This document shows, piece by piece, positions 12,301 to 23,600 of a stretch of DNA of 64,000 bases. Source of the stretch: Rhizopus sp. PT2906 (lineage: Eukaryota > Mucoromycota > Mucoromycetes > Mucorales > Rhizopodaceae); assembly GCA_025529335.1 (NCBI GenBank), contig JAMYHX010000001.1, forward strand, positions 310,001 through 374,000. The letters run 5' to 3'. Below the pieces are notes generated by a model. That model saw nothing but the letters and a program-made list of their open reading frames with translations. It was not told the origin of the DNA and searched no databases. Position 1 is the first letter of the stretch; each line of letters starts with the position of its first letter. The position numbers and the translations under genes are program-made.

Positions 12301-12713
12301 GCCAAGGGTATCTTAGAGTGCTGCCGAACCGAGGGTCGAATTGGCCTCACTTGAGGCAGGTTCTCTTGGTCGCCTTGCTCTTCTGGATCTGACTGTTAGT
12401 TTTATTAGAGATATTTGTCATACATTCATAATTTTATTAAAATGTCACCTTATTCCCACTTATTTTTTTAAATAGCTTTCCAATGCTTTTCTTATGATGG
12501 CCTGTCTTTATTATCATGAGTAGATGGTATTTATAGAAGCAAGTAATAAAAAACCTTATCATCTAGTTCTATCGTATTATTATGAGGCGGCGATAAAAGG
12601 CGAGATATAAACCCCTTTTTATGTGTTGAATAGATGCCAACCGAATTAGATCGCTTACGTTGATTAGATTGAGGCTGAGGTAAGACTGGTATTAAGCGAG
12701 AGTTTGGCATCAT
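9371..12713 (-). CDS. Arf guanine-nucleotide exchange factor, Sec7 plus PH domains (Syt1/Sec74-like)
   Basis: Activates Arf GTPases on membranes. Exons (minus): 12713-12555, 12505-12449, 12392-11243, 11190-10979, 10913-10719, 10665-10186, 10122-9634, 9580-9371; all joins in phase; 983 aa. The start is the first Met of MMPNSRLIPVLPQP. A 19-residue second exon (TGHHKKSIGKLFKKISGNK) was found from splice sites alone. The first 360 residues are disordered, Ser-rich and acidic. Sec7 spans about 363-530: WNEDESVVTKEKMAEWLG, YFNFADMRLDAAFRKLC, the catalytic-Glu motif AEAQQIDRIL (about 428) and LLLNTDLHVAQGK. PH spans about 660-800: YKEGVVMRKHL, then HVFAIQQADGGVYLFQA and EWVSTCNYWAA. A helical tail closes the protein. 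The layout matches yeast Syt1 and fission-yeast Sec74. A shorter paralogue lies at 59823-60895. Confidence 0.92.
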
Positions 12714-12808
12714 TTTATATGTAGAAAAAAAGAAAAAGAAAAAGAAAAGAAGAAAAAGACATTTTATTTCTTGTGTTACAAGTTTTATAACTTGCATCTA
12801 AAAGGGTT

Positions 12809-13169
12809 TCATGCACATGGTTCGTTGTACCTTTTTCTTAAGGTGCGATATTTTCTTAAATAATACATTGTTTCCAACTCTATATTCTGTTGTCAGGGTC
12901 AATGTTGTCAAAGGTTGTCATGGTTACCTTTGATAATATATTCTCCATGCTTGATTCGTTTTTCGATCTCTTGGGTATCTGTCAAGTCTTTATTCTTTAA
13001 AAAGGCCGCTTTTAGTTTGGGTCGAAAAAAATCCCACCCAGCTGGATATTCTCTTCCCAAGTAAACAAGCTATCGTTTATAAATTCGTTTGCCCCTCTTT
13101 TTAATATAAGAAAGTTTTTACTTGCTTGTAAAGTGAAATGACTTGTGGACGAAGTGGGGAATGCGTCAT
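12809..13169 (-). CDS. LYR-motif protein, electron-transfer-flavoprotein regulatory factor (ETFRF1/LYRM5) homologue
   Basis: Small mitochondrial matrix protein of the Complex1_LYR family; the human relative binds and deflavinates electron transfer flavoprotein. It is split into three short exons: 13169-13122, 13069-12928 and 12879-12809, phases 0 and 1, giving 86 aa. Translation reads MTHSPLRPQVISLYKQ / LVYLGREYPAGWDFFRPKLK, then AFLKNKDLTD, IKHGEYIIKE / LETMYYLRKYRTLRKRYNEP. LYKQLVYLGREYP fits the LYR helix (here LYK), and F-KNKD, the G-E-IIKELE stretch and YxLRKYR are hallmarks of ETFRF1. Its stop is 95 bases before the Arf GEF start on the same strand, and its start is 170 bases from the divergent KRI1 start. 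Sure of family; the ETF role is inferred from homologues. Confidence 0.88.
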
Positions 13170-13339
13170 GATTTAGAAAGTAAAAAGAAAAAAAAAGAAA
13201 ATGAAAAATAGAACACAGCAATTGTGTGTGTGTATGTATGTATGAAGTCAGCTTTCTACTTGTTTGTAACTGCTGAGAGTGGCTTAAAATGAAAGATTTA
13301 ATTCTTTTTTTTTTTTTCTTTTCTCTGTAAAATAAACTA

Positions 13340-15232
13340 ATGAAGAAAGATCGTAGAGATAGTGTATCAAGTACCAGCAGTAGCTATAGCACCGATGGCA
13401 GTGATAGTAGCGCTTCCTCTAGTGACAACACTGAGGAATTCCAAATTCAAATTAGAGAAAGAGAAGATCCTAATCAAGATTATCAAAGACCTGAATTATG
13501 TAAATACTCTTTCTCTTCAAAACTGATCAATTGTTCTAATCTTGTAAATAGTAAAGCAAGCTATTGCAGAAATTGAAGCTGAAGTAGCTGCCAAGGCTGA
13601 AAAAGAACAAGCTGAAAGCAGCAGTAGCAGTGAATACGAATCAGATTCAGACGAAGAAGAAGACGATGATGCTAAACAACTGACACCTGCTGTTGACTCA
13701 CAGATCTTTCGAACCATTGCTGCCATTCGTGCCAAAGATCCGCGCGTGTATGATAAGACGGATTTCTTCAAAGATATCAAGCCAGAGATAAGGGAGACCA
13801 AAAAAGGAGAGAAGCCAATGACCCTCAAAGATTATGAACGTGAGATGTTGCTCAGCCACGGTGGTCATGTTGAGGACGAGGATAGAGAAAATTATGGCCA
13901 AGAAGAGCTCACACACAATCAAGAACAAGAAGTGCTGCGTAATGCGTTCAAGAGTGTAGCTGAAAATGAGGAAGACGAAGATGATGATTTTTTGGTCAAG
14001 AAAGAAAAGACAAAAGAAGAGAAAGAACAAGAAGAATCTGAATATAAAAAGTTCTTGTTGGAGCAAATGAAGAATGATGATACAACCAAGGAAGCATTTA
14101 AAGAATGGACTAATTATAAGAATAACCCAAATATCAGTGAAGAAGATGCTTTCTTGATGGACTATGTCTTAAATCGTGGATGGGTTGAAAAAGAAAATCC
14201 ACATGTTGAAATCAATGAAGAGGAAGTGGAGAAGGATGAAGCAGAATTGGATGATATTGATCGATTTGAAAGTAAATACAACTTTAGATTTGAAGAAGAG
14301 GGCGCATCTACTATCCAGTCCTATGCTCGTGACATTGATGGAACAGTGCGTAGAAAGGAAAGTAAGAGAGCAAAAAGAAGAGCAAGAGAAAAGGCCAAGA
14401 AGGAAGCATTGAAGCAGCAAAAGATTGAAGACTTGAAGCAACAAAAGAATAAAAAGATGAAGGAGATTAAGGACAAATTAAAGGAAATTTATGAAATCTC
14501 GGGTTCAAAGGCATTAGGATTAGAAAATATAGACTTGGACGCAGATTTCGACCCTGAACAATTTGATGAACAAATGAATAACGTGTTCAATGAGGATTAT
14601 TATGCAGAAGGAGAAAATGTGAATGAAAAACCAACCTGGGATGATGATATTGATACCGGTTTACCTGATGATAACAATGATAATTTCATTATGGATGCAG
14701 ACTATCTTCCTGGTGGTGAAAAGTATACAGGCAATGATAAAAAGAGAAAGTTTGAAAGTGAAGATAACGAAGATAATGAATCAAAGAAGGCTAAAAGAGA
14801 ACAAATTGAAAAGCTCATGGACGAATATTATTCCCTCAATTATGAAGATGTGATAGGTGGTGATGTTTATACTCGATTCAAATATACAAAGACTGAACCT
14901 GAAAATTATGGATTGACGCCTGAAGAAATTTTACTGGCTGATGATGCTGAGCTAAATAAATATGTTGGCATCAAACAACTGGCTCCGTAAGTGATAATTA
15001 CTACGATCATAATACATATCTAACTTTACTTGATAATAGATACCGTCCAGAATATAAGAAACAGGTAGAAAAGAAATACTTTAAGAAAAACAAGACTATG
15101 AAGAAAAGAGATATTGAAAAGCATATCGCACAAGTGGTCGAAACCCTTCCACCACCACCACCAACAACACTTAAATCAGAGTCATCAAAAAAGAAAAAGA
15201 CTCAAAAGCAAAAGAAAAAGCAGACTTATTAA
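13340..15232 (+). CDS. KRI1: Ribosome biogenesis protein Kri1
   Basis: Nucleolar factor needed for 40S subunit assembly; the yeast protein works with Krr1. Exons 13340-13499, 13552-14986 and 15040-15232; 595 aa. The start opens with a Ser-rich acidic stretch. The conserved core begins at QIFRTIAAIRAKDPRVYD, followed by FFKD and MTLKDYEREMLLSHGG. The middle is highly charged with coiled-coil character (KRAKRRAREKAKKEALKQQK). The Kri1 C-terminal domain is clear: YSLNYEDVIGGDVYTRFKY, YGLTPEEILLADDAELNKYV and KQLAPYRPEYK. It ends in a Lys-rich nucleolar-type tail. It shares a short divergent promoter with the LYR-motif gene. The strong lysine and glutamate content explains the many long open frames on the other strand. 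Confidence 0.95.
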
Positions 15233-15726
15233 TAATAATAAAAAAAACCTGTAGACTTTTTGCTTTAAAATTGATTTTCTTTTGTTCATCAACACAAGGT
15301 CAATCATTTCTAAAAAAAGATTTCAGTGCGTCCACGTGATATACCAACTATCTTTTTACACATGAATACTGTCCATTGCAGAGTGCTTTGTTCCTAAATG
15401 ATGTAACCGACAATCAAACCCAATTTCCAACGAAAAAATCACGAGCAACAACAACAAATAAAATTGCATATTTATAGATGCGCTTCTGTGTGTTTATAAA
15501 AATAGACTATTCCCTACACATTCTTATTTAAAGATTGAACCTATTCACGTCACTTCATTCTTCCCATAAAGAGTATTGAAACTGAGAAGGGGTAAAAAAA
15601 AAAGTGTGAAGAGTTACTAAGAAAGGACACAAAGAAAGAAGGGGGAGGGGTCATTTATTTTTAGCTTTCTTTTCCATTTTTTTCTTCTCTTTCTCTTTTA
15701 TTTCTTTTTTTTATATTATTTAAAAA

Positions 15727-17637
15727 ATGGACTCTGACGATCAACTTTCTGACACATCTCTTCATGAATCATCACCGCCACGCACTTTAAGAGTTATTAA
15801 CCCTGATTTCGATGAAGAGACGATTCAACCATATCAACCTGGCCTCGTCAACGATTTGCCAAGTACACCTGAGCTTCAGCCAGTGTGCAGGAGAATGAGC
15901 AAGACACTGGTAGAACAACACTCGCCACAACCATTTGAACTACTGCCACCGCTCAAAACCCTTCCACCACTCATGGATGACATGATGATATCGAGCGAAG
16001 AGTCTTCGCCAAGACAAGAGCAGCATAAGGAAGAAGAACCGCCACATCCTCCAGAACTACCGCAGCATGATCCAGGCCTGACATCGAGCTATCTTCAGCC
16101 GCGGAATAATAAAGCCATTGCAGAATACCATGAACGACCACCCTCGATCGCATCCTTCACTCCCTCACAGACTCCGTCAAACGCATTCTCTTACCAATCT
16201 AAATACGCCAAGGCTTCCTATAGTCTGACAAATCACCCAGATGCGATCAAACTGTATAGAAGCATGGCTCTAAAAACGAAGGACCCGATTGTACAGCTGA
16301 CCTATGCAAAATATCTCCTTGAAATTGCCGGTCTATACGACAAACCGTCCACATCATCACAGCCCAAGCCTTCGAATGTGTTCCTGAGACCAGTCAGTCG
16401 TATGAGCTACAGAACAAGTATGGACAGCCGACGTAGTAGCATTGATAATCCAAATACACAGCAGCCAGCTTTTGTTGAAGAAGATGTGGATGATGCACAA
16501 ATTCAGAAGCAAAAGATGTTACAGGAGGAAGGTGTAAGGTGGATCAAGAAGTTGGCCAATCAACGCGTAGGAGAAGCAGCCTATCTTTTAGCCTCTTGGC
16601 TTGATCGCGGACTCTATGGGTTCAAAAAGAGCCCAGCCAAGGCTCTAAAGTACTACGAGGTGGCTGCAAAAGAACGTGTGCCTGAGGCCATGTTTGCTGT
16701 TGCACAGTACTACGAGAAAGAGCAAGATTATATGACCTCTTTCCAGTTGTATGAAGATGCAGCCGGTCTAGGTTTAGTGGAAGCACTCTATGTAAGTAAC
16801 TTTGTGTAAACATTGGATAAAATCTCACATATTTATTAGCGCATTGCCATGATTCATCTGAACGGTGAATTTGGATCTAGACAGAACGTGATGGCAGCCA
16901 TTCAGCTATTGATAAAAGCATGTGAAAAGTCAACAGGCACAGCGTGTCCTGAAGCTCCTTATACCCTAGGATTACTATTACTTAATGATTATCCTTCTGT
17001 CAATATACCCAAGTAAGTTCATATCCTTTTTTTTTTCTAAGGAGGAAATTAACTCGTATATCATAGTGAAATCATTCAAAGCTATGGAGGTAGCTTTGGT
17101 GCCATGAGTTATTTAGATCATGCAGCGGAGATTGGTTTATCATCAGCACAATATAAATTAGGCACCTTGTTTGAACAAGGCCGATACAATCAACGCATTG
17201 ATCTCACAAAGGCTTTTCATTACTATGAAATGGCAGCACAACAAAACCATTCATTGGCCATGATTGCTCTCAGTCGACTGTACAATCAAGGGGTCCAAGT
17301 GCCTCAAGAGCAAGTGGAGGAGCAAAGATATCTCTTTGAACATGACGAATCACAATGGATCAAGACACATGCACGAGATGAAGATGCAGCGTTTCGATGG
17401 TGCCGTCTAGCAGCTGTCGAACATCATCTGCCAGAAGCATATTACCTCTTGGGATGGTATTATGAGGTTGGCATTGGTGTACCAAGAGATTATAAAAAGG
17501 CCCATCATTACTACTCCAAAGCAAGTAAGCATGATCACAAGGAGGCCAAGGATCGGTTAAAGATGATGGAGCATGTAGTAAAGTTTAAAAAGTTGGAGAA
17601 TAAACAAAGAGGATCAGCTCAATGTCACATTATGTAA
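15727..17637 (+). CDS. Sel1-repeat activator of chitin synthase (Skt5/Chs4-like), prenylated
   Basis: In yeast Chs4/Skt5 binds and activates chitin synthase 3 at the bud neck. Exons 15727-16791, 16840-17012 and 17067-17637; 602 aa. The first 160 residues are Pro/Ser-rich and disordered. From about residue 165 there are tandem Sel1/TPR-like repeats, for example AAYLLASWLDRGLYGFKKSPAKALKYYEVAA, EAMFAVAQYYEKEQDY, SAQYKLGTLFEQGRY and EAYYLLGWYYEVGIGVPRDYKKA. The C-terminus is CHIM, a CaaX box for farnesylation, as in yeast Chs4 (CVIM). The order of repeats plus the CaaX end supports this family over other Sel1 proteins. A class IV (Chs3-type) synthase, its expected partner, lies 6 kb downstream on the other strand. 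Confidence 0.88.
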
Positions 17638-17810
17638 AATAAAATAAAATAAAATACCCTATTGTCGCATACCGTTACTTTATTAGAAAACAAGTGCATA
17701 ATAATGTGGTCAAGCACTGTTGCTTGTCAATAGCTGATGAAATATTTTTTTTTGAATTAGCGCAAGGAGGTTCTTTTTTTATTTCTTTTATTTCTTTTAT
17801 TTTGGTAACC

Positions 17811-18595
17811 ATGACAAAGCGAAAAGTATTATTAAAGGTATAATATAAACAAGATACCTGCTTCCTATTTGTTTATCATGTATTTTAGGTGATTATCTTG
17901 GGAGACAGCGGGTAATAGAGTATACCTATAACAGATGAGCAATGAACCAACATTACAATCAGAGTAGGAAAGACCTCCTTGATGAACCAATATGTCAACA
18001 AGAAGTTTAGTTCTCACTACAAGGCAACAATCGGGGCAGATTTTCTGACAAAAGAAATAACCATAGATGATGACACGGTCGTTACTATGCAGATATGGGA
18101 TACTGCAGGCCAAGAGCGATTCCAGTCGTTAGGTGTCGCATTCTATCGAGGAGCTGACTGTTGTGTCTTGGTATATGATGTCAATAATAACAAATCATAT
18201 GAATCATTAGGTCAGTGGCACGACGAATTCCTTGTTCAAGCGTCACCTCGAGATCCTGAGCATTTCCCGTTTGTGGTGTTGGGGAACAAGATTGATATGG
18301 ATGAGTCAAAGAGGATGGTATCTCAAAAAAGAGCCATGACGTTCTGTCAGGCGAAGGGCAATATACCGTAAATACCTCAACTTCAATTCACAACATATAC
18401 ACTCATATACAGCTGTATAGATACTTTGAAACCTCAGCCAAGGAGGCTATCAACATAGAACAAGCTTTTCAGACGATCGCAAGGAATGCACTTCAACAAG
18501 AGACGAGTGTGCAGCTTTATGGTGAATTAAGCGATCCAATTCGATTAGATAATGAAACGACAGTAGATGAAGATATCAATAAATGTGCATGTTAA
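17811..18595 (+). CDS. YPT7: Rab7/Ypt7-type small GTPase
   Basis: Late endosome and vacuole fusion GTPase. Exons 17811-17837, 17889-17911, 17963-18367 and 18421-18595; 209 aa. The tiny first two exons (27 and 23 bases) give [17 protein letters not shown] and are required to build the P-loop GDSGVGKTS across a splice junction. G motifs: TIGADF (switch I Thr), WDTAGQE (switch II), GNKIDMD and ETSAKEA. Rab7 subfamily signs include the early [24 protein letters not shown] stretch, RGADCCVLVYDVN, and a CAC double-geranylgeranylation end. The stop codon is only 3 bases from the stop of the convergent superoxide dismutase gene. RabGGTase alpha, which would modify this tail, is encoded at 32.8 kb. 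Confidence 0.96.
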
Positions 18596-18598
18596 TGT

Positions 18599-19515
18599 TT
18601 ATTTAGCCTTTGCAAAACGTTCAGCAACAGTTTCCCAGTTGACGACTTCCCAGACAGCCTTAAGGTAGTCGGGACGAACATTCTTGTATTGTAAATAATA
18701 GGCCTATTGGAGCAAATAAATTATTGTTATTATTATTATAAAAGAAATCATTTTATCATCTTACATGTTCCCAAACGTCAATGCCCAAAAGAGGAACCAG
18801 GTCTAAAGAAAGATGTTATTAATTAAACTCTATATCTTGTCACATTCACACTTACGGAGCAAAGGATCTTGGTTGGGGGTTGTAGCAAGTTCAAGACGGT
18901 TAGCGGCCTTGTTATAACCTAACCAAGCCCATCCAGAACCTATAAACGAAAAGATCAATATCATTCTTCTTTTTAATTTAATCAACAATACCTTGAACAC
19001 CAGCAGCAGCAGCATTGAATTCCTTGATAAAGTTATCAAAGGAGCCAAATTCCTTTTCAATAGCAGAAGACAAAGCACCCTTGGGAAGTTTACCACCACC
19101 TTGCTCCTTGGGAGCCAAGTTCTTCCAGAACAAGGAATGGTTGATGTGTCCACCACCATTGAACTTGAGGGCATTTTGAAGAGCGAGTTGTTGGGTTAAA
19201 TCGTTAGCTTGGAAAGCGTTTTGAAGCTTTTCTTCAGCTTGGTTGAACGCATTGACATAAGTTTGATGATGCTTAGTGTGATGAAGAGTCATGATTTCTT
19301 CACTGATGTAGGGTTCAAGTGCCTAAAGAGAATGAAGAAAAAAAAAACGCGAGCACGCGTTAAGGTTGTGTTGCTGTTTATTTTTATTTTTTACTTACGT
19401 TGTATGCATAAGGAAGAGAAGGCAATGTCACCTTAGTACGAATAGAGGTCGTCAAAGGACTGACGGCACGCTTAAGAGTGTTTGTCTTGATCGTACGAGC
19501 AGCAGTGGAAAGCAT
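18599..19515 (-). CDS. SOD2: Mitochondrial manganese/iron superoxide dismutase
   Basis: Dismutes superoxide in the mitochondrial matrix. Exons 19515-19399, 19322-18992, 18939-18856, 18802-18765 and 18703-18599; 224 aa. The first about 25 residues (MLSTAARTIKTNTLKRAV) are basic and hydroxylated, a matrix presequence. Metal ligands: the His of the MTLHHTKHHQTYV segment, the His of NHSLFWKNL, and the Asp and His of DVWEHAYYLQY. The Gly cluster KFNGGGHINHS and the GSGWAWL strand are as in Mn-type enzymes. Five exons are normal for this genome. It converges on Rab7 with 3 bases between the two stop codons, so the transcripts must overlap. Confidence 0.96.
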
Positions 19516-19654
19516 CTTTTTTAAATAAAATAAAGAAAAGAAAAAGAACTCGATAGAATGAAGAATAAATATACACCCCCGCGATAGTGTGAGCATATAT
19601 GTTACACAATTAACGTCAGTCTTGGGTTAGTAAGCATTTATTCAACCAATCATA

Positions 19655-21527
19655 TTAACCATGATAGCTTGTCACTCTATTCTCCATTTGCATTGAAAGC
19701 AACTCGTCGGAAACGGGCAAGTCCTTAAGTTTATCCGTGAGTGGCTCAAGGTCCAAACCAAGATAGTCGATAATAAAGTCACCGATGTCTGTATTCTCAT
19801 GGCTACCTCGCAATACTTCAGTGCCATCTCCTTTAGCATACAAGTTGACGTCAACAGCCGTATGTCCATGAGTAGTCCACTATAATTATTATTATTATTA
19901 TTAATACTTTATATTCATATCATATACTTACGCCAATAAGTGCACGACGAGAGACCATGTCGCCAAATAAATAAGCCAGCTGTTCAGCCGTTTTGCCACT
20001 CTTTTCCCAAGCCTTGATCTTGTCAATTTCTTGTTCAGTCGCGTCATCAATACCAAGACCATCCTTGATAATAACGTGTCGAAGGAAATGATCAATCACC
20101 TGCACATTTGATTCAGTCTTTATAAATGATTCCCAGGCGTTTGCTAATGCTTCAGAAGAATTTTGAACACGTTGAATCACTTCAGGGTTCCTAATAAGAA
20201 TCTAAGACAACCTGTTCATGTTGCTCGTGGATATGCTTACCACTTGTATTCGGGATAATCTTCACCCACTTGTCTTCCAGCAGTAAATCCTCCTGTTTCA
20301 TGATCACTAGTTGAAACCATGACTGTGTTTGGATGTTCCTCTACAAAGTCCTTAACCAATTGAACTGTACGTTGGTATTCGAGAATATCATGAACATGGG
20401 CAGCAGGGTCATTTGTGTGAGCAGCCATGTCAATACGACTACCTTCGATCATCAAGAAGAATCCCTTGTTTTGCTTCTTTGACTTTTTTTCAAGAATAGC
20501 CAACGCTTTGGCTACCATCTCATGAAGTGCGGGCTGTTCATCGTGCTTTCTATCAATTTCATAATCCATGTGCTATTTTTTCGTGTATATCTCATCAGCA
20601 CATAATTTTATATACATTTTAGAATGACTTACATGTGGCGCAAACAAAGCCATGATGGGTAATTCAACATCGTCTTCCTTTAAGTGATCCAAGTGCTTTC
20701 TTGATCCATACTTGACGTTCCAGCCAAAGGTATCTTGTGCTTCCTTAAACAAGTCACGGTCATCTGCACGACAGCTGCCTTCAGTCGTATTACTCAAAAA
20801 CTCACATATGCCACCTCCAAACATTAAGTCAACCGTTCTGCCGAGAGGAGTATGTCCAATTTGTTGCTCTGCAATCAAATTTTCCCAATCACGCCAGGCA
20901 ACATGGGCCGAGAAGGAAGCTGGTGTAGCGTGAGTGATGCGAGACGTGACGACGAGACCTGTCAACATGTCTTTATGAATCTTGGCTGATTCCAAGACGG
21001 TAGCGCAGGGTTTTTTGTCTGGAAACACGCCGATTGCGCCATTATACGACTTGTGTGCACATGCAAATGCAGTAGCACCTGCAGCACTATCTGTGACTAG
21101 ACTAGAACTACTTTGAGTACGACTATGACCGACATGAATTTCATCCAAGGGTAACATGCTCTTGACATCGCGTTTGTTGAGCCAAGTGGAATATTGACGG
21201 GCATATGTTTCAGAAGCAGGTCCAAATCCATCACTGATCATCATGATCACGTTACGTGGAGGGTCTTTTTCAGAGTCAACAATTGAAGCTTTTTTATATA
21301 ATCTTTATTTTACCTGCATTATTTTTGCCTAATAAAATAAAAAATCCAATAATGACCGAAGCAATAAAAGCAAGAATGATGGATCCTACGATGATATGAA
21401 ATCTTTTTCGATTCTGTTTTCAATATGTTAGTCTTGGTCCATTTCTTTTTATTTTACATACTTCTTCTCTTGGCTCACTTGCTCCTTCTGGATCTACTGT
21501 GATTGTACTATAATTTGCTTTGGACAT
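19655..21527 (-). CDS. PHO8: Vacuolar-type alkaline phosphatase, type II membrane protein
   Basis: Hydrolyses phosphomonoesters, most likely in the vacuole. Exons 21527-21462, 21413-21314, 21264-20633, 20572-20241, 20190-19932 and 19879-19655; 537 aa. A short cytoplasmic tail is followed by one membrane segment (about residues 30-50: IIVGSIILAFIASVIIGFFILL), as in yeast Pho8. Catalytic features: metal Asp in MMISDGFG, nucleophile Ser of TDSAAGATAF (about 115), SRITHATPASF, the GFFLMIEGSRIDMAAH metal site, SDHETGG, and the final His of HGHTAVDV. The exon 2-3 intron was set to 49 bases, because the nearer acceptor would leave only 25. The start region is 353 bases from the divergent APS kinase. 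Confidence 0.94.
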
Positions 21528-21880
21528 ACAAAAATAAATAAAAATGTGAAAAAAAAAAGAGAAAAACAGAAAAGAGAATGACGCTTTTATGTGTGAGAAA
21601 GGCAAAGATTACCTTATTTGGAACACATTCCGTTTTTATGTTTCTGTTTATCAGTGCTTCCCCTTTTCCTTCTTTATTTGATGATACTTTTGAGTTGATT
21701 AATAAAAATGACATCTTGTGCGTTGTAGCTATGAATGATGACTACACTCGATAACGCAATCCCAGGAACTTCCAATAGGGTACAGTATGCAATCTCCGAA
21801 TGATTACCATATAAAGAGAGAGGGAGACCACCGCTCTTTTGGTCGTCTTTTCTCTCTCTCTCTCGTTATTTATAATCAAT

Positions 21881-22611
21881 ATGGCTACCAACATTACATG
21901 GCATCAAGGGCACGTTTCATTACAAGAACGTCAAGAATTATTAAAGCAAAAGGTAATAAAGTAAAAGAGAAAGAAGGGCTGTCATTGAAATAGATATGAT
22001 AGGGTTATACAATTTGGTTTACAGGATTATCTGCATCTGGTAAATCTACTTTAGCCACTGCCTTGGAACAAACCCTTCTTCATTCTGGTATTAGCGCATA
22101 TAGATTAGATGGTGATAACATAAGATTTGGCTTGAATAAAAATTTGGGCTTTGGACCTGAAGATAGAACTGAAAATATTCGTCGTATCTCCGAGGCAAGT
22201 AAATGAAATAAATAAATAAAATAAACAAAGACAAACACAAATCGATAGGTTGCCAAACTATTTGCAGATGCAACCACCATTGCTATCACAGCCTTTATTA
22301 GTCCATACCGTGCTGATCGTGATGCAGCTCGTGCTCTTCATGAAGCAGCAGGTATTCCATTTATCGAAGTCTTTGCAGATGCACCTCTCGATGTGGTCGA
22401 ATCTAGAGACCCCAAGGGACTTTACAAAAAGGCCAAGGCAGGTGAAATTAAGGAATTCACTGGTATTTCTGCACCCTATGAAGCACCTTTGAAGCCAGAA
22501 ATTCATATTCATACTGATCAAATGACTATTGAACAAGGTGTAGAAACAATTATTGACTATCTTTTGTCACATAATTTGCTTGATTCTCAGAAAATAATTA
22601 AAAAGTACTAG
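21881..22611 (+). CDS. MET14: Adenylylsulfate (APS) kinase
   Basis: Makes PAPS from APS and ATP in sulfate assimilation. Exons 21881-21952, 22003-22194 and 22249-22611; 208 aa, the usual size. Opens with NITWHQGHVSLQERQELL, typical of the family. P-loop GLSASGKST, then YRLDGDNIRFGLN, GFGPEDRTENIRRISEVAKLFADA, FISPYRADRDAAR, FIEVFADAPLDVVESRDPKGLYKKAKAGEIKEFTGI and APYEAP. The second intron starts with GC (GCAAGT) rather than GT: only this donor keeps the reading frame at RISE/VAK. The next gene starts 25 bases after the stop codon. Confidence 0.96.
22195..22248 (+). other. GC-AG intron in APS kinase
   Basis: The exon ends GAG, the intron starts GCAAGT and ends ATCGATAG. Using the GT four bases further in would shift the frame inside a highly conserved segment (RISEVAKLF). 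The donor otherwise matches the best GC-donor consensus (G|GCAAGT). Length 54 bases. Confidence 0.85.
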
Positions 22612-22636
22612 TTCCTTTTTCTTTTTCTTTTTAAAA

Positions 22637-23494
22637 ATGAATACACCTATTGAACAATATATTGCTTGGGCTCGCCAAGTCTATAAGGATGATAAGACTA
22701 GACTATTTCCAATGTCTGCTGAACGACTTTGTTTATATGTAAAATACAAAAATATCTCGCCTGCAACTATTCCTGAATTGATACAATATCTTGCAAAACA
22801 TCCTACACACGGTGAAGAATGGAGCATCAAGATGAAAGAGCACCCTTCTATTTCTGACTTTTTTAGTACAAAGAAAACAAAGAATCAATTGACAATAGTA
22901 AGAGAACCTAGTTGTGTTGTTGTCGAAGGATCTAAAGCAAAAGGTATTGTCACATGCTTGACATTGACTAATTGCTAATCTACTTTTTATTACTTTGTAG
23001 GCTTTATGATCGTATCGAATAAATCGATTACAAATAATAATAATAATAATACAAACAACAGCAGCAATATCGGCAGCAATATCAGTAGTAATATTACTGG
23101 AAGTAGCAGTAGTAGTAGCAGCAGTAGTAGTAATAATAATAGCATAAGGAATCGCGCTAATCTTCACGTGAGTTTCTGGGATACGGTCGATAGTGAAATA
23201 ACCAGCACGCATAATATCTTACAAAAACCAAAATCGATAAAGACTATATCAAAACAACAGACTGAGCCGCCATCCCAGCCAGCACAACCACAGTCAGATG
23301 AACCTCATAGACTATCAACTGCCAAGGAAAAAGTTAAAATTGCAGAACTCACTGCAAAGAACAAACGACTGAGTAGGATTCTATTGTCAAAAGAAAAAGA
23401 AATAATACAACTAAGAAAGTTATTAAAGAAATCAAAAGTACAAGTACCAAGTCGCAGTAGAGAATGTGTTGTGGTAATAAAGCAATACCCGTAG
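22637..23494 (+). CDS. Unknown protein with Asn/Ser runs and C-terminal coiled coil
   Basis: Function not recognised. Exons 22637-22943 and 23001-23494 (phase 1); 266 aa. The N-terminal 75 residues form a compact-looking helical segment (YIAWARQVYKDDKTRLFPMS, LCLYVKYKNISPATIPELIQYL) that recalls SAM-like core-binding domains of tyrosine recombinases and fungal Crypton-derived proteins; this is only a resemblance. The middle is low complexity, Asn then Ser runs from AAT and AGT/AGC codons (about residues 110-140). Residues about 205-250 form a Lys/Glu/Leu heptad coiled coil (KEKVKIAELTAKNKRLSRIL, KEIIQLRKLLKK), so it may dimerise. The start is only 25 bases after the APS kinase stop on the same strand, with no room for a normal promoter between them. 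Confidence 0.7.
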
Positions 23495-23600
23495 CAGCTT
23501 GCTTTCTTTTGATTATAAAAGTGTATAAAAACTATTTATTATTATTTGATACATGTACATGAGAGAAACGGGGTATATATATTATTTTAGCACTTCAATT

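Noticed and set aside
21289..21313. A 25-base intron in alkaline phosphatase
   Set aside because: Too short for splicing; the next AG gives a 49-base intron in the same phase and removes only eight poorly conserved codons.
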